Below are positions 35,060-47,913 of a DNA stretch of 64,000 nucleotides, in pieces (within the stretch, counting starts at the first letter, position 1; each line of letters starts with the position of its first letter). Below the pieces are notes generated by a model. The model did not search any database and was not told the origin of the DNA. It saw only the letters and a program-made list of their open reading frames with translations. The stretch spans positions 407,759,889 through 407,823,888 of the forward strand of contig NC_081408.1 of NCBI RefSeq assembly GCF_030272615.1. Direction: 5' to 3'. This stretch comes from Cryptomeria japonica. Taxonomy: Eukaryota > Streptophyta > Pinopsida > Cupressales > Cupressaceae. The position numbers were made by a program, and so were the translations under genes.

Positions 35060-38000
35060 TGAGAAATCCTTTTAAATTTTCTGATTTTTTACTTTTTTTA
35101 GATTTTTGACTTAAAGAGATCTAGTATATCTCAAATTCAACTTGAAAGCTCATTGTGGTTCTATCTTCTTCAATGAATCCACTTGATAATCCAGCAATCA
35201 AATTCTTTTCTTATACAAATTTTGTTGGTGATTGTTTCAAAATATTACTTGATAAGCTTCAACATCAACTATTTCATTCATGTATTCACTATAAGCCCTC
35301 CTAGCGCTAATTCTATTGAGCGCGGATGAGGGTGAAAAAGAAAACTTGAGATTACTCCCACAAATATGAATTGATAGAATCTAGAGTTCACTTGTTCACA
35401 ACTATGCCTTTCTTCCAGTGCCAATAATGTTGATGTGTTTTTTATTCACTGCATACACATAATAAAATACCAAGTATTTTATCCTCTCTTGAACAAAATC
35501 CTCTCGAATGATAAGCTATATGATCATACAAGGTGACTCCAAGGTTTATATTGTCAATTCTTGACGTGTGGATAGCTCAATGGTTTGATGTGATATTGTT
35601 GGAATCACAAGGGGGACATACATTGAACATGAATCTTATTAGAACATGAAGACTTACTTAACATGGAAAACAAGTAGACAAAGGAATTAAGGGTTAAGAA
35701 ACCTAATCTAATCCTAAGAATGTAGGAAATAATTGATGATTAGGTGTGGCCAAACCAAGCTTTGTTTCCCCATCAAGGAACAACTACACAAAATGGGTGC
35801 AATCTCCTAAGAATAAATGAATGGTTGGCATATCACCAATGCACATCAACCACATGAAAAATAAGCATGAAGCAATAGAAGTTGATCTTTCACATAATTT
35901 TAGTCGACTACGCACTCCAATTTGCAATCAACAAATTACAAGTAGTTTGAATATTAGGTACACCATTCATCAACAATGATATCTTTCATTCAACCAGCCA
36001 ACTTTAAGGAAAATGAGAAGTAGAGAGCATGCAACATGTTGAATTAAAATAGAGAATCCACCATAAATTCAATGAAAACAATATCTCTTACAACAAGATC
36101 TTGGCAACAATTTTTGCCTTCTCCTCTTATTTTAACTTCTAAATCCTAATTATTTATGTCATCTAATTACTAGCTATTATTGAATTATTAACTATCAACC
36201 AATTATATATCTTTACAAATAAGATCACTGAGCCTCATATAGATCTCTCTTTACAATTCAAAGGCTTAGATTGATTCGCAATCAACAATTCAAATTACAT
36301 AATGAAAACCCTAATTATGGTTAGTTACAATAAATCATTTTCGGCCAATGAGAAAATTATAATGATTTGAAGATTTTTATTACATTAAAAAAGAACCAAT
36401 AGATGATGAGATTAGGTATCTCTAACTTTGTACCTTAATGGGATCTGCCAAGTTCAATGTATCTGGACACTTTGACTTGGAGCCCTTTGATTGGATGAAT
36501 GATGACTAGGATACCACCTCAACTTGCCTTGTAGACTTGATTAACTTTCCTTGCTCCATTGAATCTTTCACTTTGAAGTCCTTCACCTTGGAGTACTAGT
36601 AATAATTATTGGATTTCTAGAGGAAATTCAACATTGTAAAACATCCTTTCTATCTTCATTACTATGTTTTGATCTTGTTCTCTTACAACATTATTTATTT
36701 TCCTTGACTTCTTCACAAAGTTGAGACCTTCCATGTTAAAATTGTGATGTTGTCCTTTCAATATGATTGTGAATTATTTTTTCCAAATTGTACCTTCATC
36801 TTCTCTCAAATTTGAACCTTTATTCCTCCTCATAACATTGTTTGTTTTTTTCCATATAGTGAAGTCCTTCACTCCACACTCCATACACCACATTTCTTGC
36901 ATCCAACCTAAAAATATATAAAGACAACATTTAAATCATGATTATGAATGAAACCTTAAAAAAGAAAAATCCAAGCTAATTAACAAAACTCGCTTCTTAA
37001 AACCCTTCAAAAAGTCTAAAAATTGTCCTTCATATTAAAATTTCAAGGAAAATTGATTAAAATCTATAAATTTGACCTCAAATCTGATTGCTAAGACCTA
37101 AAAGGATATTAAAGATCCTTATTTACAAACAAGATGGCTTTGATCTATGATCAAACCACTTGATTCTTCTCTTCCAATGATTTATCTCTTGCATTTCACC
37201 CTTTTCAATGTTGAATTCCTTATGTTAATTGTGGTGAATATCTTCTTGCCTTTTGTGCGAACTTGATTATATTATTGGTGCGGACTTGTAACAATTTTCC
37301 TTGATGCAAATTTATTGTGGTAGTATCATTGATGCAAACTTACGAGAGCAAATTTGATTTTTTTTTTAATGAGTGTTTCCCTTCTTTGTCATATATACCC
37401 TTCCCTTGAACAATGGCACCCCTTGATCATCATAGACTTCCAACAAAATTGAATCCAAAAAGCATTTTATGTTTGTTATAATTAAAAGTTACATTTGTTT
37501 GAACTTAGTCAATAAGCCAACCCTCTTACCTTTCATGTGATTTTTCAATTAAATTGTGATTGATTAAGGTGTAGTGCTTTTAAGGTTTTACATGTTGGCA
37601 TTGTATTGTCATTGATGTCAACCGGTAAACAGGCTTGCCAAATAAATTGTTGTTGACCTAACTGCTAAATTGTTGTCAACTGGTAACCAAGAAGAGAAAG
37701 GTGTTCAAGCAACTGGTATGGATGATTGGAGAAGATTCAGGTGTTGCGGTTCAGAATATAGGTTCATAACATTTCCATGAGTATGTGATTGAAACCACGT
37801 CAAGTTTGGTGAACTAGAGAGCACATTTATAATTGACTGAGATAAACTTTATGAAGAAGAATGAATATTGGTCTGGTATTCAAGTAAGTGTTGTATCAAT
37901 TAGTATACATGTCCACCAGTAAACAAGCAAGGGACAAGAAAAGCATAGAGTATGGCATCGGGTCATATGCAGTGAAAAGGTATTGTGTCCTAACTGGCCG

Positions 38001-39380
38001 AACAGAGAAGAGCATGGCTTGAAGGTTGACCAGTTATTGTATAACCAGTAGGGTAAGATGAACTGATAGTATAAGGTGAACACTGGTTGTGTGTTCGGTC
38101 AATGCTTGAGCCTAAACTGACACAGTGAACTGAGGTGTATGCCGACAAAGATGACACATAGGATCCAGGTGGCTAATGTGTAATGGTTGATGAAGAGTGT
38201 GTCCGTGAGGTACTTGTCGACTAAGTCTGCATTAAATGTCGACTGCGGAAATCATGGATGATTTGCAGAGGATTGCGGATCAAAGCTATTCAAAGGACAA
38301 AGATTTGATTCTTTGACATCATGATTGAAGCAGGATAGTCGATTTGGAGAAAGGCACTGCAAGATCATTTATTGTGATTGACAAAAAGCAGGGCTGGTTT
38401 TTGCTAAAAATAGTAAACGTGTATTGGAACAATAGATTTGGTTGTGTTGTTTGTTTTTGTTGCATATTGTCAATCTCAGAGATGAGATCCAATTTGATTT
38501 GATATGGATTGGGTTGGTGAAGAAAACCCTAAGACGCAAGGTTTGATTTTTTGTTTTGGCGGGAAAGCTTGATTATAAATATGCAGATTGAAGATCTAAG
38601 TTAATGATGCCAGTGGCCGAAAAAGAGAGTGTTTGAATGAATAGAGACTTGATCTAACTAAGTGTGATCAAAAATATTGAAGAAACCGATTATTTGAAAT
38701 AGAACCGGAAGGAGAGGTTTAACCGGTAAGAGGGGTTTAACTGGTAAGAAACAGAGTAACCGATGAACTGTCACAAAGTTAACAGTCAAGTGAACCGGTA
38801 GTGTTTGAACCAGTAAGAAGGCATCAAAGAGTGAATGAGTGTAGAGTAAGGATCAGAGGAAGTCAAGAAAGGCAGAGGTTGGCTGGTAAGGGGTTAGAGA
38901 GAGTGAATAGATAACCGGTAGTAAAAGAAGTTGTGAGACGGAGAAGAGTTGAAACCGACATAAGAGATTGATTGCAGGAGTTACAAAATTTCATTTGTAA
39001 CAAGGAGATTTTATTGTATCTAAATTTATTTCATTGTATTTCACTGAGTGGGTGCTTGGTGCAAGGTTTGGTGATCCTTGAGTTGGTGCTCAGAAATAGT
39101 GTAGGGGTTGATGCTCCTTTGGGTAGGTGCCTATAAATTGCTAGGGGTTGGTGTTCCTTGGGTTGGTGCGCTAAACAATTGTGAAATTGTTATTCCATTG
39201 CAGGGAAAACTTTAAGAAACCCCCCCCCCCTTGGACAAGGTGTAAAAACCTGGCGAAAGTTGTATAATTCCCGAGCAAAATTTTGAATTTTACTAGCGAA
39301 TTTTTGCGATTTACGGAGAAAAAATAATAATCTCCATTGGCAAATTAGCCATGATCACTCAAAAGTTTGTGAAAAATCCT

Positions 39381-39640
39381 GGCGAATTGTAATATTTTTA
39401 AAACCAAAAAAATATTTGCATGGGCGCATTGTAATGTTTTTAAAACCAGAAAAATATTTGCATGGGTGCATTGTAATGTTTTTAAAACCAGAAAAATATT
39501 TGCATTGGTGATTTCAACCTATTTGCAAACCATTAAAAAAAAATATTGGCGATTTCAACCTATTTTCAAACCATAAAAATAAAATATTGGCGATTTCAAG
39601 CTATTTTCAAACCATAAAAAAATATATTGGAGATTTCAAG
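39381..39640. repeat. Two subterminal tandem arrays in the hAT-like element
   Basis: First array: three 42-bp copies (about 39381, 39422 and 39464) built on 'GCATTGTAATG' and 'TTAAAACCAG'. Second array: about three and a half 40-45-bp copies (39503-39640) built on 'TTGGCGATTTCAA' and 'TTTTCAAACCATAAA'. They lie 180 bp inside the transposon end. Confidence 0.8.
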
Positions 39641-41299
39641 ATATTAAGTCATTAAAACACGTGGCACATAGTTGTCAACTCTCTACCTAAAAGACTGGCC
39701 ATTAGAAAATCTCGCGACCTAGCGACAAGCCCTTGTGACTCTATCTCCAACTTGCAAGCTGAAAATGCTAAGCCTTCATAACCTCGAGATCTAGTGACTA
39801 AGGGAAATTGAACTGCCACTCGCCAATTCTCAACCACAAAATGTTAAGTCCTCATCACCGCAGTGACTTGGAGATAGTGGTAACTTTAACCCTTGATCTT
39901 CATCAAGCGAGTGAGAGACAGTCGTTGATCTTCATCAAGCCCTTTAGTCACAACCTCGCAACAACATTTGTAATATTCTTTCTTTACCTGCGAGTTGGCG
40001 ACCACTGCAAATCTAACAAAACAACTTATTTCATCACAAGCTCGCAACTCAAAACTTAACTTGACTTAAACCCTTGCGATCCTGCAACAACAAGACACTT
40101 AACCGCCATCGCATGCTTGCAACACTTTTTGACTTAAGACTTACAAACCCACAAGCATGCGATGACCACAAAATGAGACCAAAACTTACCTTTCGCCAGA
40201 TCGCAACATAAAATGCTAAACAACTTCAAAACCTGCGAGCAAGCGACGAAACCAACTAAGCTGCAATACCAACCACATCGCATGATCACAAATTAAAATG
40301 ACTTAACCGCAAACACCTCACGACCTTGCGATAACATAAAATCTCACCCAATCGTAACCTCACAACATAAAATGGTCAAGTGCAAAATATCTTGCGAGGT
40401 AGCGACAACTAAAATCTCCTAGTACTCACAAGCTCGTGACTTAAATTGACTTGATAATAAAGGACCTGCGAGCTAGCGATAACCATAAAATCTCAAAACT
40501 ATTTATCTCTTGACCACAGTGACCGAGCAAGTACCAACAAAAATCGATGTTTTATGTTAAACCTTCATAAACAGGCATGAGCAGTGGCACACAGACCATT
40601 AATGACTTACTCGCTAACTCTCGCGGCTTTAATGCATGGCATCAAACCAATTCAAGACCTCACACCCAAAGCAACTTCATTAACAATCTCCAGCTTGCTA
40701 ACATAAAATGCTAACACCCAAAAAACTAGAGACCTCGAAATTTAAACCCAAACCAACACTCACTAACTCGCCACTTAAATTGTTAAACATGAAATTTATC
40801 TGCGAGTTAGAGATGAAACATTAAACATGTCTCATTGTTTGACCAACCATTTGAACACACTTGACGTTGACATGGACAAATAAAGAGAGGACAACTCAGA
40901 TTTTCAACGCATGACAACTTCGGTTTACTAGCCAACTAAGACAAAAAAACAAACACAAAACCCTAATCGCCATGAACATCATGTTAAGAATTTAATGTAG
41001 AACAGTAGAAAGGTTCTAATAGTTATGCAATATGAATAATTTTATGGATCTTGTGACACAAATTGTTGCATTTCATGTTCAACATAATGTGGAACCAATT
41101 TACTAATAATTCAGAAAATAAATTCTAATTGTTTACTAATAATTCAAATTCATAATTAAAAATATGAAATAAGTATCTATTCTGATTGACAAATTCAAGG
41201 AATACAATATCAAAAAATCATCAATGACAACTATAGTATTGCAAATTGAAATTGTAATATGACTCAAGAATTGTAGTATAATTATAAATACCTATAAAC

Positions 41300-41760
41300 T
41301 GACTGCTAATTCACTTCAGTGACTCAGTCTGAGGCTTCTATATCCCAAATGGACTCAAGATCCGGAAACTGACTAGTACTAACAGGTTCATCTTCATTCT
41401 GAGTCGGGTATTCAAAAATTTCTTCCTCTTCATGCTAACTCTGAGTCTGCGATCCATCATTTGTCTCAGCACTAGCACTAGCAGTAGCACCACCAGCTTT
41501 TAAAGTGTTGCACAACCCTCGTCTTTCACGCATGGAATTCTAGATTGCCAGTGCCCTATCATATGGAAAATCTCTAACATTATACTGAGTTACAAACAAC
41601 CTGAAGCAAGTTTACAAATTTTTGTCTAATTTGTTTCTGATCTTTGATTTCAAATACCCTAATGCCTGTGTTGCAGAATTGTAACTCTGGCCCTCCGCCC
41701 TACAATGAACTTTGGCATTCCAACTCAAATTGCGGAATGCAAATTGAGAGCTCCCAAATT
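41300..41760 (-). pseudogene. Possible transposase C-terminal fragment (hAT-like)
   Basis: The minus strand reads in one frame 'YLKSKIRNKLDKNL', then 'VTQYNVRDFPYDRAL', 'RERRGLCNTLKAGG' and an acidic tail ('EEEEIFEYPTQNED'), with three or four stops. A basic K-x-R-N-x-L block followed by Y-N-x-R resembles the C-terminal dimerisation end of hAT transposases, but similarity is faint. The acidic tail after a folded domain and the host element's 8-bp duplication are the main support. Confidence 0.35.
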
Positions 41761-42463
41761 TACTAATCAGTCACGAACAAATTGTAAGAAAGAGTGTATT
41801 TATATCAATCCATGATTGCATTTTTGGTGAATTGCGTGGGCGTTTCAAAATGCATATTGATTTAAGTGGGGCGAAATGGGTCCTTGAATGCTTATAATGT
41901 TTTAATTGATATTGGCGAATTTGGCTGACGTGCGCAATGAACATTTAATTTACCGTTGGCGAATTAGGTCCTAGGTACGTGGTCGTTTTACTATTTCTGG
42001 TGAATAACGAAGGTGATCTAATACCCACATCCGAGTGATTCCAGGTGAATATTACGGGCATGCACGTCGAACGGTGTGTGGTCAATGGCGAAGATAGAAT
42101 ACAGTGTACTGTTAACCCCAAAATTCTGGACAATTTAACCACTATGTTTCCCCAGACTATTCGTCATTTCCTCCAAAAAAAAAAATGCAAAAATACGTGG
42201 AATTCGCCAATTGACGAAGATTCGCCACTAAAAAACTCTCTGTTCCATTGTGAGGGTGGATTGGAGCAGTAGACTCCAGCAGCATTTCTCACTGAGGTTT
42301 TTCGCACATTGGGTTTTCCTCGTATATTTGGTGTTGTGTGATGCATTCTTTGTGTGTTATTGAATATTAGTGTTTTCATTACTTTACCGATTGCACACAC
42401 ATAGTTGAAAATTATTTATAACCGCCGATTCACCCCCCTCTTAGTGATATCTTGTATTCTACA

Positions 42464-42478
42464 ATTGGTATCAAAGTG
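42464..42478 (+). promoter_or_regulatory. Primer-binding site of element D
   Basis: ATTGGTATCAAAGTG directly follows the LTR end ACA; it is an initiator-Met-type copia PBS with one change in the core. Confidence 0.85.
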
Positions 42479-42538
42479 TTAGGCTCCCTATTGGTTAAAT
42501 ATTTCTCTATCTTGGGTAGATTCTGGTTTAAGAACACA

Positions 42539-44640
42539 ATGGCAAGGAATGAATCCTCCTCCACCAAAGCCCCCATGTTTGATGGAACCAACTATGCCTT
42601 TTGGAGTAGAAGAATGGAAACCTATATGTCCTCCCTAGGTTTTGATGTTTGGATGTCTATTAAGAATGGGTATATTGTCCATGGTGTTCCTCCTACAAAT
42701 CCGGATGCTAAGACGGAGTATGAAAACAATGCAAAGGCTTAACATGCTATTCTCAGTGGGTTGTTTGATAATGAGTTTGTTAAGGTTATGCATTGCTCAT
42801 TCACCAAGGAGACTTGGGATAAACTACAGAGATTATTTGAAGGAGATGTCAAGGTCAAGGAGGTCAACCTGCAAACACTAAGAGGTCAGCTTGAAGGCTT
42901 GAAGATGAAAGATGAAGATTGCATATTACCTTCAGAGAGTAGATAAAACTATGAACACCATCAGGGGGCTTGGAGAGGATATATTTGATGAAGTTATTGT
43001 CAAAAAGGTACTTAGATCACTCACATCTAAGTATGATACAAAGGTCTCTGCTATAGAGGAAGCCAAGGATCTAGAAAAAAATCAATGGATGAGTTATTCG
43101 CTTCCCTAACTGCTTATGAGATAAGGACAACCAGTGAAGGAACTTCCAAGAAAGAGGTTTCTTTCAACTCCACCAAAAAGGGTACGGAAGAAAGTACTCA
43201 TAAATAATCTAGTGAAGAATCAGATACAATGGTGGAAAACTTTTTAAGGAAGCTCAAAAGAGGATCTGGTAAGTACAAAGGAAAACTACCTCTCAAATGT
43301 TTTAACTATGGTAAAATTGGACACTTTGCTTCAAAATGTCCCTATGGTTAAAATGGTGGAGAGGAGCTACAAAGCACTAGCAGACCCTTAGGCAAGAATA
43401 AAGAGAATAAGGTCTACCAGCAAGAAAGAAGAAGACACCAGAAGAAGAATAGCTTGTATACTTTTGAAGATGATGCCACAGATGAAGAAAGTGTCGCAGA
43501 AGATAACTATTGTGAGGATGAAAGAGAAATTAATCTTTTTATGGCTCTAGATGAACTGGTTGATGAGGCTAATGAAGATGAAGACATTGAAGCTAAGGTG
43601 GATCTAGAAGGTGAGCTCATAAGTTCCCTTGAGGAGTTAAGTAAAGCAAGAAAAGAACTCAAAAAGGTTAAGCATGTTGTTGTAGAGGAACAAGAACAGC
43701 TGGAGAAATCTTTGGAGGAATCCAAGAAGACAATATCTGATTTGAAACTCCAGTTGGAAGAAACTAAAAAGATATATGAGGTCACATGCTCTAATGCATT
43801 AGAGAAGGAGAAGGAGCATCAGAAGTTAGAAGAAGAGATTGTAAGGCTCATAAAGGAGCTTGAAAAGAGCAAGGATGAATTGAAGATGAGAAGCAAGTAT
43901 GAGGGTAGCACTGAAGCCTTAGACAAGATGTTGAGAAATCAAAAGCATTCAAAAGATACCAGTGGTATAGAATTTGAAGAAGGACAGAGTTCAAACAGCA
44001 AAGACACATCCGGTAAGTAGATACAATTCACTTCCTCAAGTGGAAGTAAAGAGAAACAAATCTTTACAGTTAGCAAAGATACTGGAAAGAAGACCTATCC
44101 TGAAGCTACAAGAAATCAGCCTGTGAACTGGAATGGAAATCATAAAGGAAATCCCATGGCATATGATAAAGGATTCACTAGAGTCAATGGCATAAAAGGA
44201 ATACATTCGGTAAGATAAAGGTTTGTCAGTCCAAAGCAACAAGACTGGTATGTACCCAAATTCCATGGTTATTGCTACCAGTGTAATAATTTTGGACATA
44301 GAATTGTTGATTGTAGACTGATGAATAAGCCCCCTGTTAGTTTTGAAAGTAAAAATTATTTTGCTGCACTCTGGGAGATGAATATTGTGTGTTATCAGTG
44401 TAATGATTTAGGTCATAGGAGTTATGAATGTAGGAAAAGTATGTCGATATCCTACAATAGGTTTTCAAATTCATCATTTATGTCAATGTGAAGTGCTATA
44501 ACTACCAAAACTTTGGGCACATTCCAAAATACTACAAACTCAGAACAACCAAGCAAAATAAGTCAGTACCGGATCAAAAACCAATAGCAAAACCAAAGCA
44601 TGAAATTGCAGCAGACAAGAAGAAAGAAGACAACCTGGTT
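42539..44640 (+). pseudogene. gag: Copia Gag with coiled coil and four zinc knuckles (element D), broken
   Basis: ATG 42539 starts MARNESSSTKAPMFDGTNYA, a UBN2/copia Gag beginning. TAA (42740-42742), a frameshift near 42,925 and one at the A7 run near 43,075 break the capsid part. Knuckle 1 (near 43,295) is CFNYGKIGHFASKC, second Cys to Tyr. An acidic stretch and a long Lys/Glu coiled coil follow (43,454-43,950), with 'ALDKMLRNQKHSKDTSGIEFEEG', then CYQCNNFGHRIVDC, CYQCNDLGHRSYEC and a decayed fourth knuckle (44,491). This second half matches ORF1 of elements B and C in order and motif. Confidence 0.85.
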
Positions 44641-47600
44641 TGGGTTGAGAAGGACAAGAATAAAGTAGAATCAAGTCTAATTGTGCAGACTGCCCTGCAT
44701 GCAAAAAGAAGAAATGTGTGGGTTGTAGACAATGGATATTCCAATCACATGAACGGAGACAAAAATAAATTTATTAAGTTTGAAGATTGGAATGGAGGCT
44801 CAATAAGATTTGCAGACAACTCTTCTACCAAGATAAAAGGAAAACGTACTCTGAATATAGATGGAAAATTGAAGGAACATGATGTATATTATATGGAAGG
44901 TTTAAAGCATAACTTACTCAGTGTGAATCAAATGTGTGATAAAGGATACAAATTCACTTTTGACTCTACCGATTGCCAAATAAGAAAAGAGAGTACCAGA
45001 CAGATTGTAGCTGAAGGAAAAAGGACAAATGGAATTGTGTACAATTTGAAGGAATGCTTTGAGTCCCAATGCATGATGGGACAAGTGGATGAGAGCATAT
45101 AGATTTTGATAATCTGGTTAAAGTAAGCAAAAAGGGATGTGTGAGACATATATCTCCAATCATCAAACCGGAAAGCACATTTTGTGATGAATGTGTAAAA
45201 GGAAAGCAGACTAAGGTGACCTTCAAGACTAAAGAACATAATACTTTAAGGCCACTTGAACTTGTGCATATTGATCTATGTGTACCAACTAGAACAAGAG
45301 CTTTAGCCGGTGAAAGATACTTCATGCTCTCATTGATGATTTTTCAAGAATGACATGGGTCACTTTCCTACATGACAAATCTCAAGCATTTGAAAGATTC
45401 AAGATTTTCCAAAAGATGGTTGAGAGGGAAAGTGGATGCAAGATGCAATTTCTAAGATCGAATCGGGGTGGAGAGTTCACATCAAATGAGTTTGAAAATT
45501 ACTGTGAGAGACATGGAATCAGAAGACAGTATTCAGCTCCAAGGACACCACAACAAAATGGTGTTGTAGAAAGGAAAAACCAGAATTTCAAGGAGATGGC
45601 AAGAACTATGTTAAATGAAGCAAACATACCAGATATGTATTGGAAGGAAGCAGTTCATACTGTTGTATATACTTTGAATCGGGTTCAACTAAGAACAAAG
45701 AGAAGAATGACACCTTATGAATGGTGGTATGACCGAAAGCCATCAGTCAGATATTTTAGTCTTTGGAAGTAAATGCTTCATCAAGAGAGATGAGGATGGC
45801 TTAGGTGGTTTTGATTCTAGGAGTCATGAAGGTATCTTCTTGGGTTACTCAACTCATAGCAAGGCCTACAAATGCTACAACAAAAGACTGAGAAGAGTCA
45901 TTGAGATTATACATATTAGAGTTGATGAAGATATGCATAAAGGTAGACAAGCAAAAGTAAATTGGCATGATGCTTCATGTGATGAAGCTGAAATGCAGTA
46001 AGAAAGTGAACCGGAAGAAGCACCTAACAAGTCCCCTAACCGGTATGTGCAGATAAATCACCTGGAAGAGCATATTGTAGGTGATAAAAATGATGGTGTA
46101 TAGACAAGAAGACTTGCCCAGAACAATGAACAAGTAAATTTCTGCCTCATGACAAAGATGGAACCCAAAACATTCAATAAAGCCAGCAAAAGTCAGAAAT
46201 GGATGGATGCAATGGAAAAAGAGCTGTAGCAAATTGAAAAGAACAAAACTTGGGAATTAGTTCCTAGACCGACAGATAAGAATGTCATTGGTACAAAATG
46301 GGTCTATTGGAACAAGATGAATGGAGAACGTAAGATCATTAGTCATAAAGCAAGGTTAGTGTGCAAAGGGTATTCCCAAGTAGAAGGAATAGATTTTGAA
46401 GAAACATATGCACCAGTGGCAAGACTTGAAGCCATTAGAATGTTTTTAGAATTCTCTGCCTACAAAGAATACAAGGTATATCAAATGGATGTCAAATCTG
46501 CTTTCTTAAATGGTAATCTAGAGGAATAAGTCTACATAAAACAACTGGAAGGATTTCTACTGCATGATGATGAAATTTTTGTGTGTCAGTTGAAGAAAGA
46601 TTTATATGGTTTGAAGCAGGCTCCAAGAGCATGGTATTCAAGGTTAGATAAGTATCTAAAGGAGCAGGGTTTCAGAAAGGGAAGTGCAAACAGTAATATG
46701 TATATTAAAGCAGATGGAAACCACATTATTATCGTGGTTGTATATGTGGATGACATATTTTTTGGAGGCAATAACAACACTCTGTGTAAAAATTTCGCTG
46801 AACAGATGCAGACATAATTTGAGATGTCAATGCTTGGAGAGTTGTCATAATTTCTTGGTTTGCAAATTTCACAGCAACATAAAGGGATATTTATCTCTCA
46901 AATCAGGTAATGCCAAAGATATATTGAAGAAGTTTCATATGGAAGACAACAAACCGGTAAGTACCCCCATGGTGATTGGTTGCAAGCTGAGCAAGGTTGA
47001 TGAGTCACCGGTAGTGGATCAAACACTATATAGATCCATGATTGGCAGTCTATTATATCTTACTGCTTCAAGACCAGATATAGTGTAGGCAGTATGTATG
47101 GTAGCAAGATTTCAAGCTGCACCCAAATAGTTACATGAAAATGCAGTTAGAAGAATATTTAGGTACCTACAAGGAATGCTTAATTATGGACTATGGTATC
47201 CTAAGCAAGGAGAATTCACCTTACAATCCTACACTAATGTTGATTGGGTAGGTTGCATTGATGATCGGAAGAGCACAAGTGGTGGTGCATTCTTCTTAGG
47301 CAACCGATTGGTTTCATGGCACAACAAGAAGCGGGATTCAGTTTTCCTATCTATTGTTGAGGCAAAATATATTGTTGTTGATACATGTTGTTCTTAGGTG
47401 TTATGGATGAAGCAGACCCTCAAGGATATTCAGATAGATATATCTGACCTTGATTCTATTTGGTGTGATAACTCAAGTGCAATCAACATATCAAAGAATT
47501 CAGTAATGCACTCAAGGACCAAGCACATTGCCATCAAATATCATTTTCTCAGGGAGAAGGTGTCAGAGTAGGAAGTTAAGGTAGAATATGTCCCTACAGG

Positions 47601-47700
47601 TGAACAAGTGGCTAATATTTTTATAAAACCTCTATTGGTAAACTCATTTGAGTATCTACGCCACAAGTTAGGTGTGGTTTCACCAGCTTCATGCACTTAA
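44641..47700 (+). pseudogene. pol: Copia Pol: protease, integrase, RT, RNase H (element D), broken
   Basis: Protease triplet D-N-G at 44728-44736. In integrase the H-X4-H half of the zinc finger is deleted (junction near 45,100) while C-X2-C remains ('FCDECVKGKQ'). Of D,D(35)E, the first Asp (45273-45275) and Glu (45569-45571) remain and the second Asp is Asn (AAT 45461-45463, 'LRSNRGGEF'). RT has [23 protein letters not shown] and YVDD (46743-46754). RNase H ends 'ANIFIKPLLVNSFEYL' and stops at TAA 47698-47700. Frameshifts near 45,340, 45,765 and 46,900 and about ten stops. Confidence 0.9.
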
Positions 47701-47913
47701 ATGTGTATGGAGATCTATGGTTCAGGGGGGTACACTGCCATATCTTTTGATTCTTCGACCATTTGATGGATACAGGGGGAGATTGCATTGGTTGAGTAAA
47801 TGAAGATTCTTGTGGTCTTCTCTACCAGAAAAATGGAGAAAGTTTTATGTTTGTTCCCTTTGTCATTGTTGTCAAAGGGGGAGAAGGAACCGGTATGATT
47901 GAAAACTGTCTGT

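Larger units (their letters stand above)
28932..35427 (-). repeat. E unit, copy 1
   Basis: 6,496 bp. It contains a small conserved minus-strand frame (30118-30345), a block of imperfect palindromic repeats (31110-32110) and a 1.57-kb minus-strand gene remnant (33487-35059). It is roughly 80-88% alike to copy 2 by eye. It preserves the uninterrupted version of the site where D inserted in copy 2 (near 31,087). Confidence 0.8.
39201..42242 (-). mobile_element. hAT-like DNA transposon, decayed
   Basis: The 3,042-bp insertion in D's 5' LTR is flanked by an 8-bp duplication TTCCATTG (39193-39200 and 42243-42250). D's 3' LTR keeps the empty site (near 56,130). The ends are CAGGG and (reverse strand) CAGAG; hAT elements duplicate 8 bp and start CAGGG or similar. 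Subterminal tandem repeats (39381-39640) and many GGCGA words fit transposase-binding arrays. No intact transposase. The strand is taken from the gene fragment inside. Confidence 0.75.
37593..42463 (+). repeat. 5' LTR of element D (split by hAT)
   Basis: It starts TGTTGGCATTG and ends GTATTCTACA. Excluding 39201-42250, its length is about 1,821 bp. It has a TATA-like TATAAATA (38574-38581) after 'GGCGGGAAAGC', a cluster of AACCGGTA motifs (38690-38945) and a C6 pyrimidine box (42432-42437) before its end. Confidence 0.92.

Noticed and set aside
39381-39640. CRISPR-like regular repeats
   Set aside because: Copies are directly adjacent with no unique spacers and lie inside a eukaryotic transposon end.
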